Source: Hondaea fermentalgiana (lineage: Eukaryota > Sar > Bigyra > Thraustochytrida > Thraustochytriidae). From it: 64,000 nt of DNA. Under the pieces are notes generated by a model, which was given only the letters and a program-made list of their open reading frames with translations, had not been told where the DNA came from and searched no databases. This document shows, in pieces, positions 18,969-28,937 of this stretch (position 1 is the first letter of the stretch; each line of letters begins with the position of its first letter). A program made the translations under genes and the position numbers. Location: contig NPFB01000029.1 in assembly GCA_014084085.1 (NCBI GenBank), forward strand, positions 1 through 64,000, given 5' to 3'.

Positions 18969-21900
18969 ATGTTCGCGGCGGCGAACGGAGCGCCGGAGGG
19001 CGCAGGCACGAAGAGCAGCGGCGAGCCTTCCTTGAACGTCGGGGAAGGCGGCGATGATGAAGAAAGAAGAATCGCTGAGGAGGAGGCGGCAGAGGCACGA
19101 GCACTTGTGAGCGAGCTCCACGATGGCGACTCAGATGACGAAAGCGACGCCGACGACAGCATTGGCGAAGAAGAATTCCTCGTCAATGGGCGCGCCACCA
19201 AGTACCAGGCCGAGCTTCGTGTCCTCGACGGCATCGCAGCCCCGCGTAAATCTTTAGCAAAAGAGGGGGTGTCGCTGGCACGCGCGCCTGAAGAGAAACC
19301 TTGGCTCACACCTGCAGAAGCAGATCTTGAACGCAGACTGCGCCCAGACTACCAAAGCATGACCAAGGCACAGCTCGAAAGTTTTCGTCCAGAAATTCCA
19401 ATGGAAGAAGCCCAAACTATGCTTGAAGTCGCAATTGAGCATGCCAACGTCAACACGCTCCCGCGTCTCCCACCAAAAGCAGAGTCGTCCACGGGTTTGA
19501 TCAAGGTCAAGGAAATGAGCAAGTCGCGGCAAATTCGCCATGATGAAGCGCTGCGGACTTTCAAAGACAGAGTTGCGACCATTTCAGACGAGCTCGAAAC
19601 GCGAGTCATCGAGAAGGGACGCGAACTCCGTGACAAGCTTGAGGAGATCGACAACGCGATTCGCAAAGTTGTTCTCGAGTTGCGCGACGAGCAAAGCCTT
19701 CGCATGCAAGACTATGAATATGTGTGCAATGCGTGGTCGCGCCTTGAAAGTTTGTGTGCGCAGCGCAAGAACGCTATTCTCGGCTTTGACGCCGAACTTG
19801 CAGCCGTCGAGGACACTCGCACCGCGCGTACGGGAAAAGAGCTCTCGCTTCTCGTTGAGAATCTCGTGTCAATCAGTTACAGGCTTCGAGGCGAAATCGC
19901 TCGGCTCGCGGAGCGCGAAGCCCATGAGATCAATCTCGTGGTGATCAACAACATGAAAATAAAAAAAGACCTCACAGCGCGCATGCTCAAGCATCAAGTC
20001 GCCGTTTTTCACACCACCAAGGCGCACTGGGAAAAGTCAGAGACGCGCTGGCGTTTCCTTCGACATGAACGTGCGCTCGATGAGTGGATCGACCTCATGA
20101 ACTCGACCGCTTTCTGTGACCCCATCGAAAGAAAAGAAGCCATTGAGCTTGTTCACGAGTCTCTCCGCAACAGGCACGAGTACGAGCGTCTCGAATGTAT
20201 TGCCGAGCTCCAGCGGCTTGTTCCAGCGTTTAAACTCGACGCGACAGAAAACGAAGAGCCCGTGCCGCTCAGTTTACCCGAGCTCACTGTGGATCGCATC
20301 GAAGAGACGCGGCAAAGACTCGCCACTCTCGACGAGGCAGACCGCGTGGCTTCCGAAGAGCTTGCCTCGACTCTTGAGGAACATCAGCATGCAATGCGCT
20401 CAACGATGGAACAGACAAGAGAGGCACTTCGTGCGGAATTACATGAATACGCTGCCCTCGCTGATGAAGGTGACATCTTCACGCAGGGTGAGCGCGGCAA
20501 GGGCGCCCTCCATCGTCTCCGAATTCATGAACTCATGTCCGACGAAAGTCTCGACAACTTTTTTCGACGCGCTGGAGGCCTCAAAGCGGAACTCACCAAC
20601 ATTGTTACCTCGCTTGCCATGCCCGAGCTTATTCACAACAAGTACTTGGAGACAGTGCTTCATCGTGTAGAGCTTCTTGTCGAGGCGCGTCAGGTTTCTC
20701 AAGTTCATGAAAACGAGGGTAAAACCTCGGACCTCAAGGCGCTACAAACGACCTTGGAGAAGTTGCGCATTGGTGCTGCAGCAGACCTCGGCCCACTCGT
20801 CCCCGTGCTGCATCGTCAGGCAAAGCTCCTGCACGCCACTGTGTCCTCGCTAGGAGATTTTCTTTGCAGTGACATTCTCACTGCGCTTCGTCATCTTGAG
20901 GAAGTCGATCCCAAGTTAAAGGAGCCAGAATTCGACGGTGCGCGAAGCGACAATGGGGAGCAAGACATCCAAGCCGAAACATCTCATACTGGGGACGATG
21001 AAGACGATGACGACGCAGCGAATGGCCTCCTCGCGCAAGAATCACACGTGACGCGGCAAACGAGTGCCGAATACGATGACGAGGAGCTTCAGGACGGTGG
21101 ACCGGACCCGGATTCTGCCGAGCTCGCGTACAAGGCCAAACCTCTGAATCTCGCAGATTTGCGTGCTGCGCAAAAGATCTTGGGCACAGTAATCAGTGTA
21201 TCTGGTCTTCCATCGGCGCTTTGTGACGAGCTCGAGCATTGCCGGGATACCCTTCGCATTCAGATGAATGTTAATTCAACCGTGGACGAAATTATTCACA
21301 GTCATTGCGAAGATCGAATCGGCATTCGCGAGACTGAGCTCCAAGCATACCGCGAGAATCTTGCAGGGCATACCTATAAGCAAAACGCAATGCTCTCGAC
21401 GAACATGAGTTCACTGTGCGATTTCATGGTTGGGATTGCACGTATCTTACGCGAGGCTCGCGAAAATGAGGAGAAAATGGACGTGCACTTTGAGAATGCG
21501 CTCGATCAACTCGCTGATCAATTCGAAGATGATGATGGCCAGCGCGAAGCACAATTCTCGGAAGCGACGGATCGGCTGCGGCACGCGCCAGATAAAGCTT
21601 CTCTGCAAGAGAGTTTCGAGGATGCTCTTCAAATTCTTGCTGAAATCGACGCTGGCTATCGTCGCTATCACAAGGACGGTGTCCGCCTTTCACGCGAGCA
21701 TCCCCGCCGAGCCCATCACGAAGCTACGGAGCAACATTGTAGAGTCGCTGCGCATTTTGGATTTCTCCATATCGGGGAAAATGGCGAGCCCATTGCGTTG
21801 GACAATGCGCAGATTGCAGCGGAAGATGAGAATGCTGAGACAGCTACGCAAGGTCAAGATGCGAGGAGCGCCGAAGTACGAACCAACGACCAAGACTCCG

Positions 21901-24806
21901 ATGGCGCTGCGACCGAGAAGAGCGACGAGCAAGACCCGATCAATGGCTCTGAGCCTGATGGGTCTATCTCTGCAGACACGACTGGCGGGGATCTTTCCGA
22001 GGAGCAAAAAACCAACGCAGACCTCGTTTCAACAGGAGAAGCACAAGAGGTGAAAGCTGGGAGGGGAGAAAATGGCCAAGGCGAAGGCGACGATGACGAC
22101 ATCAGCGAAGAAGAAAAAGATGGCGAAGAAGAGCAAGATCAGCTTCTCCACGTTGTCTTGAATTCCCAGTTCGCATTTGCGCAACAGATGACTACAGCAG
22201 ATCTTGCCGCGAGTATCCTCAAGCCACCTCCATCGGAGAGCTGTTCCGAGGAAGACGACTTTGAAGACGGCGAGTCTGAAACGCGAAGCCTCACGGATGC
22301 GGATCTTAACGAGGAAGACCAGGAAAACGATGAGAGCGGAGATGCCGAGAAAATGACCACAGAAGGAGGAGGAGGAGAAGAAGAAGAGAACAACGAAGCG
22401 AAAGATACTACTCTTGAAGATGATGAAAATGACGCCGACGGAGAGAATGCAGAGCTCGAGGATCACGGAAAGGTCGACATATCCGGCAGAGACGGCACCG
22501 GATCCGGCGAAGAAAGCAAAGGAGCAGATGACCTTTTCTCGACAAGGCCAGAACTCTGTGCATGTCCTCCAACGCCAGTGTGGCCCAGCCTTCACATCAG
22601 CCTTGATCACGTCGTCCCCCTGGTCGAAACTGTGCGAAACGCGGTTCTCAAGACAACGTGCGAATTTCGAGCGTCGAGAAAGGCAGAAATGGACAAGCTC
22701 TGCGTAGAACGATGCGAAGACTACACTGAAGAGCTGGAAGAGAGGTTACGGTTGCACTGGCCGCGCAAGGGTCGTACAGATGTCAAATTTCAGCAGCCTC
22801 GTGCAGGAGAGCTTTTACAGCATCAACAGCGGCATGATCGTCACGTGCGTGCGGTGCAAATGAAGAATAAGTACCAAGGGCAGCAATTCGCACGTAAGAC
22901 GGCCAAAGTGAAAGAAGCCTTGCGCAAATTCAAACAGTTTATGAACGGTTTGCGTCTACATTTGGAAGCGCAAAGCAACGCCGCTGCATTGCAAGGGCTC
23001 GCCAAAAAGGCCAAGGACGCCGCAGCTTCCTTTAAGACTGCCATGGATGACGAGAAAGAGGCGATGATGCCCTTTGTGAGACGCAACAATGACCTTTTGG
23101 ATATGAATCGACAGTTTCTCGCCACATGCGCACCCTTTGAGACGGGAGGAGACTACAATCGCGATGAGATCGAGATTGAGCGCCACATGCTCTCGCTCGT
23201 GGAGGAGACGCTCTTGCGCGATATTCAGGTACGCGCCGAGGAGCTTCAAGAGCTTTTCGCTCTGATTCGGGACACGAGAGTAACGCTCTCGACAGAGCTC
23301 GCAAGCGACTTTGAGCGATGTCTTCAGGCTCTCTCGGTGCGCGAAGGTCTTGGGCGCAAGTACGGCGCCCCGCGTCGCAAAGCGCAGGAGCGACTTCGGT
23401 CCGAGACTGCGCGATCGAAAAATGCTGAAGCCTTTATCGACAATTTGTTGCGCGAGCTTGCGGAGCTCATCAAAATTGATCTGGCAGACGCAGAGCAAGA
23501 CGAAGAGACCCACTCGCTTGCGCTTCGCATCAAGCTTGTCATGGACGCTTTACGTAAATGCATGTGGCGTCGCGCCAAGTATCTTGAGGCCTTTAAAGAC
23601 GCTGACGCTTGTCCCGAGCCGGCGCAGTGCGCGCTGCAGGATACCTCCGGGGAAGAAACAATTGAAGGCATGGATGAAGACGCCTTGGCAGCGGCAATGG
23701 GGACGACAGCGAACCGCGAAGCCACTTTTAGCGCAGTCTTGGAAGAGGCCGAAACCCAATGTCGAAAGGACACGACAGAACTCTACGAGGCAGAGGGAAT
23801 GATGAGTGAGCTTCTTGAGTCCGGAAAACGGCTCACACCGGACGGCGAGCTTTTGCCCGAGTCACTTGTGAAATTTCTGCTCGAATTCCAAGACAAGGGA
23901 CGGCAGACGCAAGTTGAGGCTTCACGGCACCTACGAAGTCAAATCGAGCGCGCGCAAGAGCTCTTCATCGAAGCACCCGCTGTGGTGTTGGGAAACCTCG
24001 TGGCACGCGCACAGCGCAACGGGGCATATTCTCAGGAGGCCTTGGAGACTCCTTTCGAGGACTTTTACCGTCGCAGCGAGCGCATGCGACTCGGGCATCG
24101 AGAGCTGCTGCGTCCGGTATTGGGAGATCCAAATCATAAGGCAGACCTCTTACGTGTCTGTGAGAGCGAGGAGAAGAGACTTGGCGAGGCTCGCGAGCGA
24201 ATGATTGAAACGCACAGTGGAATTCTTCAAGGCCTCAAAGCCGAAGCCGGCATCTTCGCGGAGGCACTCCGAACGACATCCGGATGCCTGCTCGAGCTCT
24301 TGGACGGTATGGTCCTCCCCACCGACATCCGCACGCTCCCAGGAGATGACGAGGTTGTCACCAAACGCATGGGCCTTCGCAAATTGCGCAAGGCCCGCCT
24401 CAAGGCTGAAGCTGGTGAGGACGAGAAGGCAGATTCGGGGAACGCGGGCGATGGGGAGGAGGTGCGTGGGCTCACGCGCAAGACCTGGCCTGTATTGCAT
24501 TGTACCGAGCTGCGCATGTTGCAAAATGCCTTTCAAGCGCTCGAAATGGAGGGGAGCATGGAAGCGGAGCCCGATGTGGAAGCGCGGCAGTCTTCACGAG
24601 AAGTCCTTGTCGAATCTATCGAAACCATCAATTCTGTGCAGCACCGCAGTGTCGTTCTCGAGCGCCATCGTGCCTATGATGCTTTTGTTGCATGGTTTCG
24701 TGAGACTAGCGATTCGGTCGACAAAAAGTTTCGCACGCTTTATCATGACGAGGACCGCTGGGCAGCTTATTGGACAGAGCAGCTGGCGAAGCTTACTGCG
24801 CTGTAA
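18969..24806 (+). CDS. CCDC180: CCDC180-like coiled-coil protein, 1945 aa
   Basis: One intronless frame. The N-terminal ~70 residues are acidic and disordered. Residues ~130-620 are long helices whose pattern fits the N-terminal domain of CCDC180 (DUF4455): WSRLESLCAQRKNAILGFDAEL, then LLVENLVSISYRLRGEIARL, then HWEKSETRWRFLRHERALDEW. Acidic linkers follow, around residue 670 and, very Glu/Asp-rich, ~950-1190. The C-terminal half is again coiled coil and could match DUF4456. CCDC180 proteins are found in ciliated organisms and are linked to cilia or flagella, which fits an organism with swimming spores and the nearby centrin gene. Assignment is by recalled pattern; a different long ciliary coiled-coil protein cannot be excluded. 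The coding call itself is strong. Confidence 0.72.
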   Translation: MFAAANGAPEGAGTKSSGEPSLNVGEGGDDEERRIAEEEAAEARALVSELHDGDSDDESDADDSIGEEEFLVNGRATKYQAELRVLDGIAAPRKSLAKEGVSLARAPEEKPWLTPAEADLERRLRPDYQSMTKAQLESFRPEIPMEEAQTMLEVAIEHANVNTLPRLPPKAESSTGLIKVKEMSKSRQIRHDEALRTFKDRVATISDELETRVIEKGRELRDKLEEIDNAIRKVVLELRDEQSLRMQDYEYVCNAWSRLESLCAQRKNAILGFDAELAAVEDTRTARTGKELSLLVENLVSISYRLRGEIARLAEREAHEINLVVINNMKIKKDLTARMLKHQVAVFHTTKAHWEKSETRWRFLRHERALDEWIDLMNSTAFCDPIERKEAIELVHESLRNRHEYERLECIAELQRLVPAFKLDATENEEPVPLSLPELTVDRIEETRQRLATLDEADRVASEELASTLEEHQHAMRSTMEQTREALRAELHEYAALADEGDIFTQGERGKGALHRLRIHELMSDESLDNFFRRAGGLKAELTNIVTSLAMPELIHNKYLETVLHRVELLVEARQVSQVHENEGKTSDLKALQTTLEKLRIGAAADLGPLVPVLHRQAKLLHATVSSLGDFLCSDILTALRHLEEVDPKLKEPEFDGARSDNGEQDIQAETSHTGDDEDDDDAANGLLAQESHVTRQTSAEYDDEELQDGGPDPDSAELAYKAKPLNLADLRAAQKILGTVISVSGLPSALCDELEHCRDTLRIQMNVNSTVDEIIHSHCEDRIGIRETELQAYRENLAGHTYKQNAMLSTNMSSLCDFMVGIARILREARENEEKMDVHFENALDQLADQFEDDDGQREAQFSEATDRLRHAPDKASLQESFEDALQILAEIDAGYRRYHKDGVRLSREHPRRAHHEATEQHCRVAAHFGFLHIGENGEPIALDNAQIAAEDENAETATQGQDARSAEVRTNDQDSDGAATEKSDEQDPINGSEPDGSISADTTGGDLSEEQKTNADLVSTGEAQEVKAGRGENGQGEGDDDDISEEEKDGEEEQDQLLHVVLNSQFAFAQQMTTADLAASILKPPPSESCSEEDDFEDGESETRSLTDADLNEEDQENDESGDAEKMTTEGGGGEEEENNEAKDTTLEDDENDADGENAELEDHGKVDISGRDGTGSGEESKGADDLFSTRPELCACPPTPVWPSLHISLDHVVPLVETVRNAVLKTTCEFRASRKAEMDKLCVERCEDYTEELEERLRLHWPRKGRTDVKFQQPRAGELLQHQQRHDRHVRAVQMKNKYQGQQFARKTAKVKEALRKFKQFMNGLRLHLEAQSNAAALQGLAKKAKDAAASFKTAMDDEKEAMMPFVRRNNDLLDMNRQFLATCAPFETGGDYNRDEIEIERHMLSLVEETLLRDIQVRAEELQELFALIRDTRVTLSTELASDFERCLQALSVREGLGRKYGAPRRKAQERLRSETARSKNAEAFIDNLLRELAELIKIDLADAEQDEETHSLALRIKLVMDALRKCMWRRAKYLEAFKDADACPEPAQCALQDTSGEETIEGMDEDALAAAMGTTANREATFSAVLEEAETQCRKDTTELYEAEGMMSELLESGKRLTPDGELLPESLVKFLLEFQDKGRQTQVEASRHLRSQIERAQELFIEAPAVVLGNLVARAQRNGAYSQEALETPFEDFYRRSERMRLGHRELLRPVLGDPNHKADLLRVCESEEKRLGEARERMIETHSGILQGLKAEAGIFAEALRTTSGCLLELLDGMVLPTDIRTLPGDDEVVTKRMGLRKLRKARLKAEAGEDEKADSGNAGDGEEVRGLTRKTWPVLHCTELRMLQNAFQALEMEGSMEAEPDVEARQSSREVLVESIETINSVQHRSVVLERHRAYDAFVAWFRETSDSVDKKFRTLYHDEDRWAAYWTEQLAKLTAL

Positions 24807-25154
24807 ATCTTCTGGACCATGGGGACAGCAAAAGTAGTAAAGCTCTAACAAAAAATCATCTCCCTTGCAGAAAAAAACAAACAAGCAAACAAGCAAACAA
24901 ACAAAGTGTGTTCCGAAATTGCGAATGTACACTTGCAATTTTCGAAGGAGGCGTTATTTCGTGCGTCGTTTTCGTCCATTCAGGATACGCATGAGTTTTG
25001 GTCCGAATGAGGGGAAAACAAGAGGTGAGACAGGCTGGCTTGTGGCAAAAGAAAGTGATTCCTTTGAACACAGCATGTTACCAAAGGAGTCCAAGGAAAA
25101 AGCTGTAAAGTCAAAGATGTGATTTGTGAAATGAAACAGTGCCGACCCAGCCTT
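24807..25154. other. Convergent spacer downstream of CCDC180-like gene
   Basis: A/T-richer 3' UTR-like sequence with an AAAC/AAGC tetranucleotide tract at ~24876-24904. No gene is seen. Confidence 0.5.
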
Positions 25155-25895
25155 TTAGTCGGAGTCATCCGAGTCCGAATCATCGTCGCGACGTCTTCTC
25201 CGCCTGCGTCGATCTCTCCGACGACGGAGCTCCTCCTCATCATCGGAGTCAGGCCCATCATTTGACTCCAAACGCGAGCGCTTCGTGCCAGCAGGAGGCT
25301 CTGCAACTGGAGGCTGAGCCGATGGCGGCGCAACATGCGATGTGCGCGCAAGAGGCACGTCAGGCTGGCGGGGAAAGTCGCGCCCCCGCGACCGAGGGCC
25401 TCGCGTGTCCCTGTTCCTGTTGCGTCCGCCACGGCGACCACGCGGTGGCGCCACAGAAGAGGGAGCCCCTCCAAATCCGAATGCATGCTGGCGCCGCTCA
25501 TCCTGCATTTGGCCACCACTACGTGCTCTTCCGAATTGCCTGCCCTCGGTGAAGCCGGGGTCGATTTCAACCTTGATTTGCTTGCCGTCAATCTCAAGTC
25601 CAGAGATAATCTGCTCAGCATCGAGGGCCGCTTGTCGCTTCTCAAATTCGACAAAGCAAAAGCCGCAAGGTTTGCGATCAACACGATGCAGACCCATGAT
25701 GACTCGTTGCACGGTACCGCACATGGAAAAGAGCGCATGCAGCTGCTGCTCCATGGTGAACTCGGAGAGGCCGCCGACATAGACGGTGCTGGACTTGGCC
25801 TTGGCTGCCCGATGAGCCGCAAGCGACGAAAAGACGGTCTTGTCAAAGTACTCGCGCAGCGGCCGCGGCCGTGTTTGTTCAAGAAGCGTCGCCAT
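25155..25895 (-). CDS. NCBP2: Nuclear cap-binding protein subunit 2 (CBP20)
   Basis: 246 residues from the Met in MATLLEQ. The frame continues upstream but that part is cysteine- and Phe-rich without family resemblance. One RRM: RNP2 TVYVGG (37-42) and RNP1 KPCGFCFVEF (75-84). The CBP20 signature DPGFTEGRQFGRARSGGQMQDE follows at ~112-133. The two cap-stacking tyrosines of the family appear present as Tyr16 (REYFDKT) and Tyr39. CBP20 pairs with CBP80 to bind the 7-methylguanosine cap of nuclear RNA. The C-terminal ~110 residues are Arg/Gly/Pro-rich and end in a block of Arg followed by a DSDDSD acidic tip, longer than the animal tail. A GCTGC repeat lies just upstream of the start. Confidence 0.92.
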   Translation of the reverse strand: MATLLEQTRPRPLREYFDKTVFSSLAAHRAAKAKSSTVYVGGLSEFTMEQQLHALFSMCGTVQRVIMGLHRVDRKPCGFCFVEFEKRQAALDAEQIISGLEIDGKQIKVEIDPGFTEGRQFGRARSGGQMQDERRQHAFGFGGAPSSVAPPRGRRGGRNRNRDTRGPRSRGRDFPRQPDVPLARTSHVAPPSAQPPVAEPPAGTKRSRLESNDGPDSDDEEELRRRRDRRRRRRRRDDDSDSDDSD

Positions 25896-26466
25896 CGCCC
25901 CGCCACGCGTCACGTGTCTCGCGCTGCGCTGCGCTGCGCTGTGCTGCGCTGCGAGCCCTGCAGCGCTGCGCCACCCCTGGCTGTTTGGTGTGGCAACGAC
26001 TCGGACACAGAACAAACTTGAAAACAAAAGAAAGAACGAAAGACTACGAAAGAAATAAAGAAAGAACGACTTGGATTTGAGATTGATGTCAGCCTGAGCT
26101 ACAACCGTGACGGTGACTACTTTCTCACAGCCAGACACATCGGCATGACACTGGCACTGGCACTGGCTCTGCACAGGCACTGTGGCATTGGTCGAGGCAC
26201 TGCAGTGGTGCAACTCTTGCAAGATCCATTTGATGGACGTGACAGCGAATGTGCCTTGGCTTCTCCAGTAAAAGTGATCACCATTTTGCAGCGAAAGTCG
26301 GATTAGTTGTCGCATAGAAAAATAAATCAAACTCAAGCAAAGCGCCTCGTCAATCATGAAACGGAACAAACAAGCACGACAATGGAAAAGATAGCAAAGC
26401 AAAGCAAAGCAAGAGCAGAATTCGGGGAAAACATTCTCGTCATTGAGTCAAGAGGTATGTGTCTGT
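25896..26466. other. Spacer between CBP20 and eIF3L
   Basis: Contains a GCTGC/GCTGT imperfect repeat at ~25920-25955 just upstream of CBP20 and A/T-rich sequence near the eIF3L 3' end. It should hold the CBP20 promoter. No gene is seen. Confidence 0.5.
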
Positions 26467-28053
26467 CTAACGCGCGGCTGCCGGAGAGGTCTTGAGCTCG
26501 GCCATGTCGTCAATGGTCTGCTGGAACTTGAGGGCATACGTCATGAAATACTGCGCAAAGCGCTGGGGCTGCTTGGTCTCATCCATAAAGACCATGTCGC
26601 CAACGATGAAGAAGTGAATGTCGTTCACAACCTGAAGGGTGCCCTCGAGGGCAGGGGTACCGTCCTGGTGCACAACCTGGTTAGCCGTCGACTTGAGGAG
26701 GCAGAGGTACTCCCGGAACCTCTCCGGGGGCATCTCGCAGAACTTGGCAAGCTTAGTAATGGGAATGGACGTGTACAGAAGCAAGTAAGACCGAATCGTG
26801 GGCAGAGCCGACTGCTGGCGCACCTCGTAGAGAAAGAGCTTGAGCTGCAGACGGTACGCCTCCTGGTGACGGTTGGCGAGATCGGCAAAGTTGGGGTTGC
26901 CCGGAACAATGAACTTGGGGCAAGCGTAGCTAAAGAGAGACTCAAAGGTAGCCTCGTCACGCTTGTTGAGAAGAACAATGTTGTCAGCGTGCTTCTCCGA
27001 AATGACGTACTGTACCTGCTGATCGACACGCATGCCAGGGCTAAGCGAGATGCACATGGCCGAAAGCGCACGGATACGGTCGTACTTGCCGTGGATCTGG
27101 CCGTCCGCGAAAGAGGTGTTCCTGTCCTTGGACGAGCCGCGGTGGGCCAAAAGGACGGCGGAAAAGACACTCATGGCATCCGCATACCGCCTCATCATGA
27201 GGTAAGAGAAGCCAAGGTAGTAGAAGAGCGTCACGTGGCAACCGGGGACGCGCGTGAAGAGCGCACGCTTGTCGTCGGTGTCAATAGGCTCCAGCACGGC
27301 GGCCGCCAGTCTGTAATCGGCAAGGAGGCAGTGCATGCGGCAAAGGCCGAAGATGCTAAAGTAGCCGAGCGACTGCAGAATGTTGAGGCGGGCGCCCTGG
27401 AGGTTTTTGCTCGTCTCGAGCATGGAGACAATGCCAGACTGCTGCATAAACGAGGTCAGGTAGCCCAGCACAGTCTCGGTGGCCCAGACGTTGGGGTTTT
27501 CCTCGAGAAGGCGGCTTTCGTCTTCCGAGAGGTTGCCCAGGTCATGCTTGTACCTGCAAAAGTCCTGGAACTGGTAGAGGAACTCGTCGATCATGTCATT
27601 GACCCACTCGCTCGGGACGAGGCGGTTGCGGAGCTCGTCGCCCTCGAGCACCTTGTCGAACAACGCCCGGTAGTTGTTCCACGACTCGAAGCGGTGGTGA
27701 ATGAGCGGCTCGCAGTTCACGAAGATGTGCCTGTAGTAGAGCTCGTTGTAGAAGAGGAGAAAGGTCTGGTCGTTGTCGCACAGTCCGGCCACCTCGTCGG
27801 CGCGGGGCCACTCGGTATCCTTGTAGTACGCGTTGGTGATGCTCGTCCACTCCTTGGAGTACAGGTTGCGGACGTCGAGCACCTTGTTGGCATTCAGCTT
27901 GGCGTGAAAGTCCTGGACGAACACGCGCACCCTGTCGAGCAGGTTGAAGTCGCTCTCCATGCCGTCGTTGTACCCGCCGTAGTCGCCGCCCTCGCCGTAG
28001 TCGCCGTAGTCGCCGCCCTCGCCATAGTCGCCGTAGTCCTCGCCCCCGTACAT
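26467..28053 (-). CDS. EIF3L: Eukaryotic translation initiation factor 3 subunit L
   Basis: 528 residues in one exon. The N-terminal ~30 residues are a Tyr/Gly/Asp repeat (GGDYGDYGE). The eIF3L core follows: KVLDVRNLYSKEWTSIT, then NDQTFLLFYNELYYRHIF, then SLGYFSIFGLCRMHCLLADY, then the C-terminal PCI-type helical region (~320-510). eIF3L is one of the PCI subunits in the octameric core of eIF3, which binds the 40S ribosome during translation initiation. Strong codon bias gives a long antisense open frame over the whole gene (see rejected items). The start follows a GC-rich leader. Confidence 0.95.
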   Translation of the reverse strand: MYGGEDYGDYGEGGDYGDYGEGGDYGGYNDGMESDFNLLDRVRVFVQDFHAKLNANKVLDVRNLYSKEWTSITNAYYKDTEWPRADEVAGLCDNDQTFLLFYNELYYRHIFVNCEPLIHHRFESWNNYRALFDKVLEGDELRNRLVPSEWVNDMIDEFLYQFQDFCRYKHDLGNLSEDESRLLEENPNVWATETVLGYLTSFMQQSGIVSMLETSKNLQGARLNILQSLGYFSIFGLCRMHCLLADYRLAAAVLEPIDTDDKRALFTRVPGCHVTLFYYLGFSYLMMRRYADAMSVFSAVLLAHRGSSKDRNTSFADGQIHGKYDRIRALSAMCISLSPGMRVDQQVQYVISEKHADNIVLLNKRDEATFESLFSYACPKFIVPGNPNFADLANRHQEAYRLQLKLFLYEVRQQSALPTIRSYLLLYTSIPITKLAKFCEMPPERFREYLCLLKSTANQVVHQDGTPALEGTLQVVNDIHFFIVGDMVFMDETKQPQRFAQYFMTYALKFQQTIDDMAELKTSPAAAR

Positions 28054-28937
28054 CCTCTCTGCTCCCTCGCCGCAGACTCCCTGCAGGGCCCTACCTAGCT
28101 AGCCTCGCCGCTCGTCCTCGCGAGCCGCTCGCGGTGGTTGTGCTCGCCGTCGCCGTCGCCGTCGCGCTCCTCGCCACAGCCAACCAGCCAGCCAGCAGTT
28201 GCGGGGCCAGAGGCGCAGCCGCGAAGCGCGCGCGCGTCCTGCGCGTCTGCCGCGGCCCTCGCCCGCCCTGCCGCGCTGCGCGCCGTGCTCCCGCTGCTGC
28301 TCGCGCTGCTCTGCTCGCGCGGCCGCGGCGGTCGGTCTGGTTGNNNNNNNNNNNNNNNNNNNNNNNNNNNNNNNNNNNNNNNNNNNNNNNNNNNNNNNNN
28401 NNNNNNNNNNNNNNNNNNNNNNNNNNNNNNNNNNNNNNNNNNNGGGCGGGCGCCCAGGCAGACCTGCCCGCTGCGCCGCGCCGACGTCGAAAAAGCGCAG
28501 CCGCAGCGGCTTCGCTGGGCGCCGCCGGGCCGGCCCTGAAAGGAGGGGAGCGAGCGGGGCCGAGAGCGCGAAAGATTGAAAAAAAGAAAAAAGAAAAAAA
28601 GAAAAAAAGGGGCCTACCCCTGGCGGCGAATCCAAAACGTAGAGAACAGAACAGGAAGGGAATGCAGGGAACATTTTGCCGCGCAACGAGCGAGCCCAGG
28701 GAGGTTGAGGATGAGGATGAGGAGGATGGTGTCTATTTAGAATGAGAGATGGGAGAGGAGAAGGATCGAGAATCGAACCAGGGTTGCTTCTTGTCGTTTG
28801 CGATGGTAAACAAAAAATCGAAGTGCGAAAATGTCCGTCCTCCTTTTGCTTTTCTCGGAAAGGAGAAAAGAATCTGTATCTTGGATGGCGGGGTGGTGAG
28901 AGAACGAAAACTACAGCTTACCAAAATGTGTTTTTTT
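28054..28937. other. GC-rich spacer with assembly gap
   Basis: Contains the eIF3L promoter side, a 100-N gap, A-rich tracts at ~28578-28610, and the 3' UTR of the RGS-PDZ-DENN gene. Open frames that run through the N block are artefacts. No gene is seen. Confidence 0.5.
28344..28443. other. Assembly gap (100 N)
   Basis: Exactly 100 Ns, flanked by very GC-rich sequence. Confidence 1.

Noticed and set aside
25896..26402. N-terminal extension of CBP20 by 169 codons
   Set aside because: The extension is Cys/Phe-rich, shows no family resemblance and crosses a GCTGC repeat. The internal Met gives the normal distance to the RRM.
26443..28098. 551-codon open frame antisense to eIF3L
   Set aside because: It overlaps the whole of a securely identified gene. 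Strong GC-ending codon use on the minus strand removes stops on the plus strand. The translation has no family resemblance.
28134..28745. Open frames running through the N gap
   Set aside because: The frames are open only because N codons are not stops; flanks are Arg/Ala low complexity. The same holds for frames across 39612-39711 and 62745-62844.
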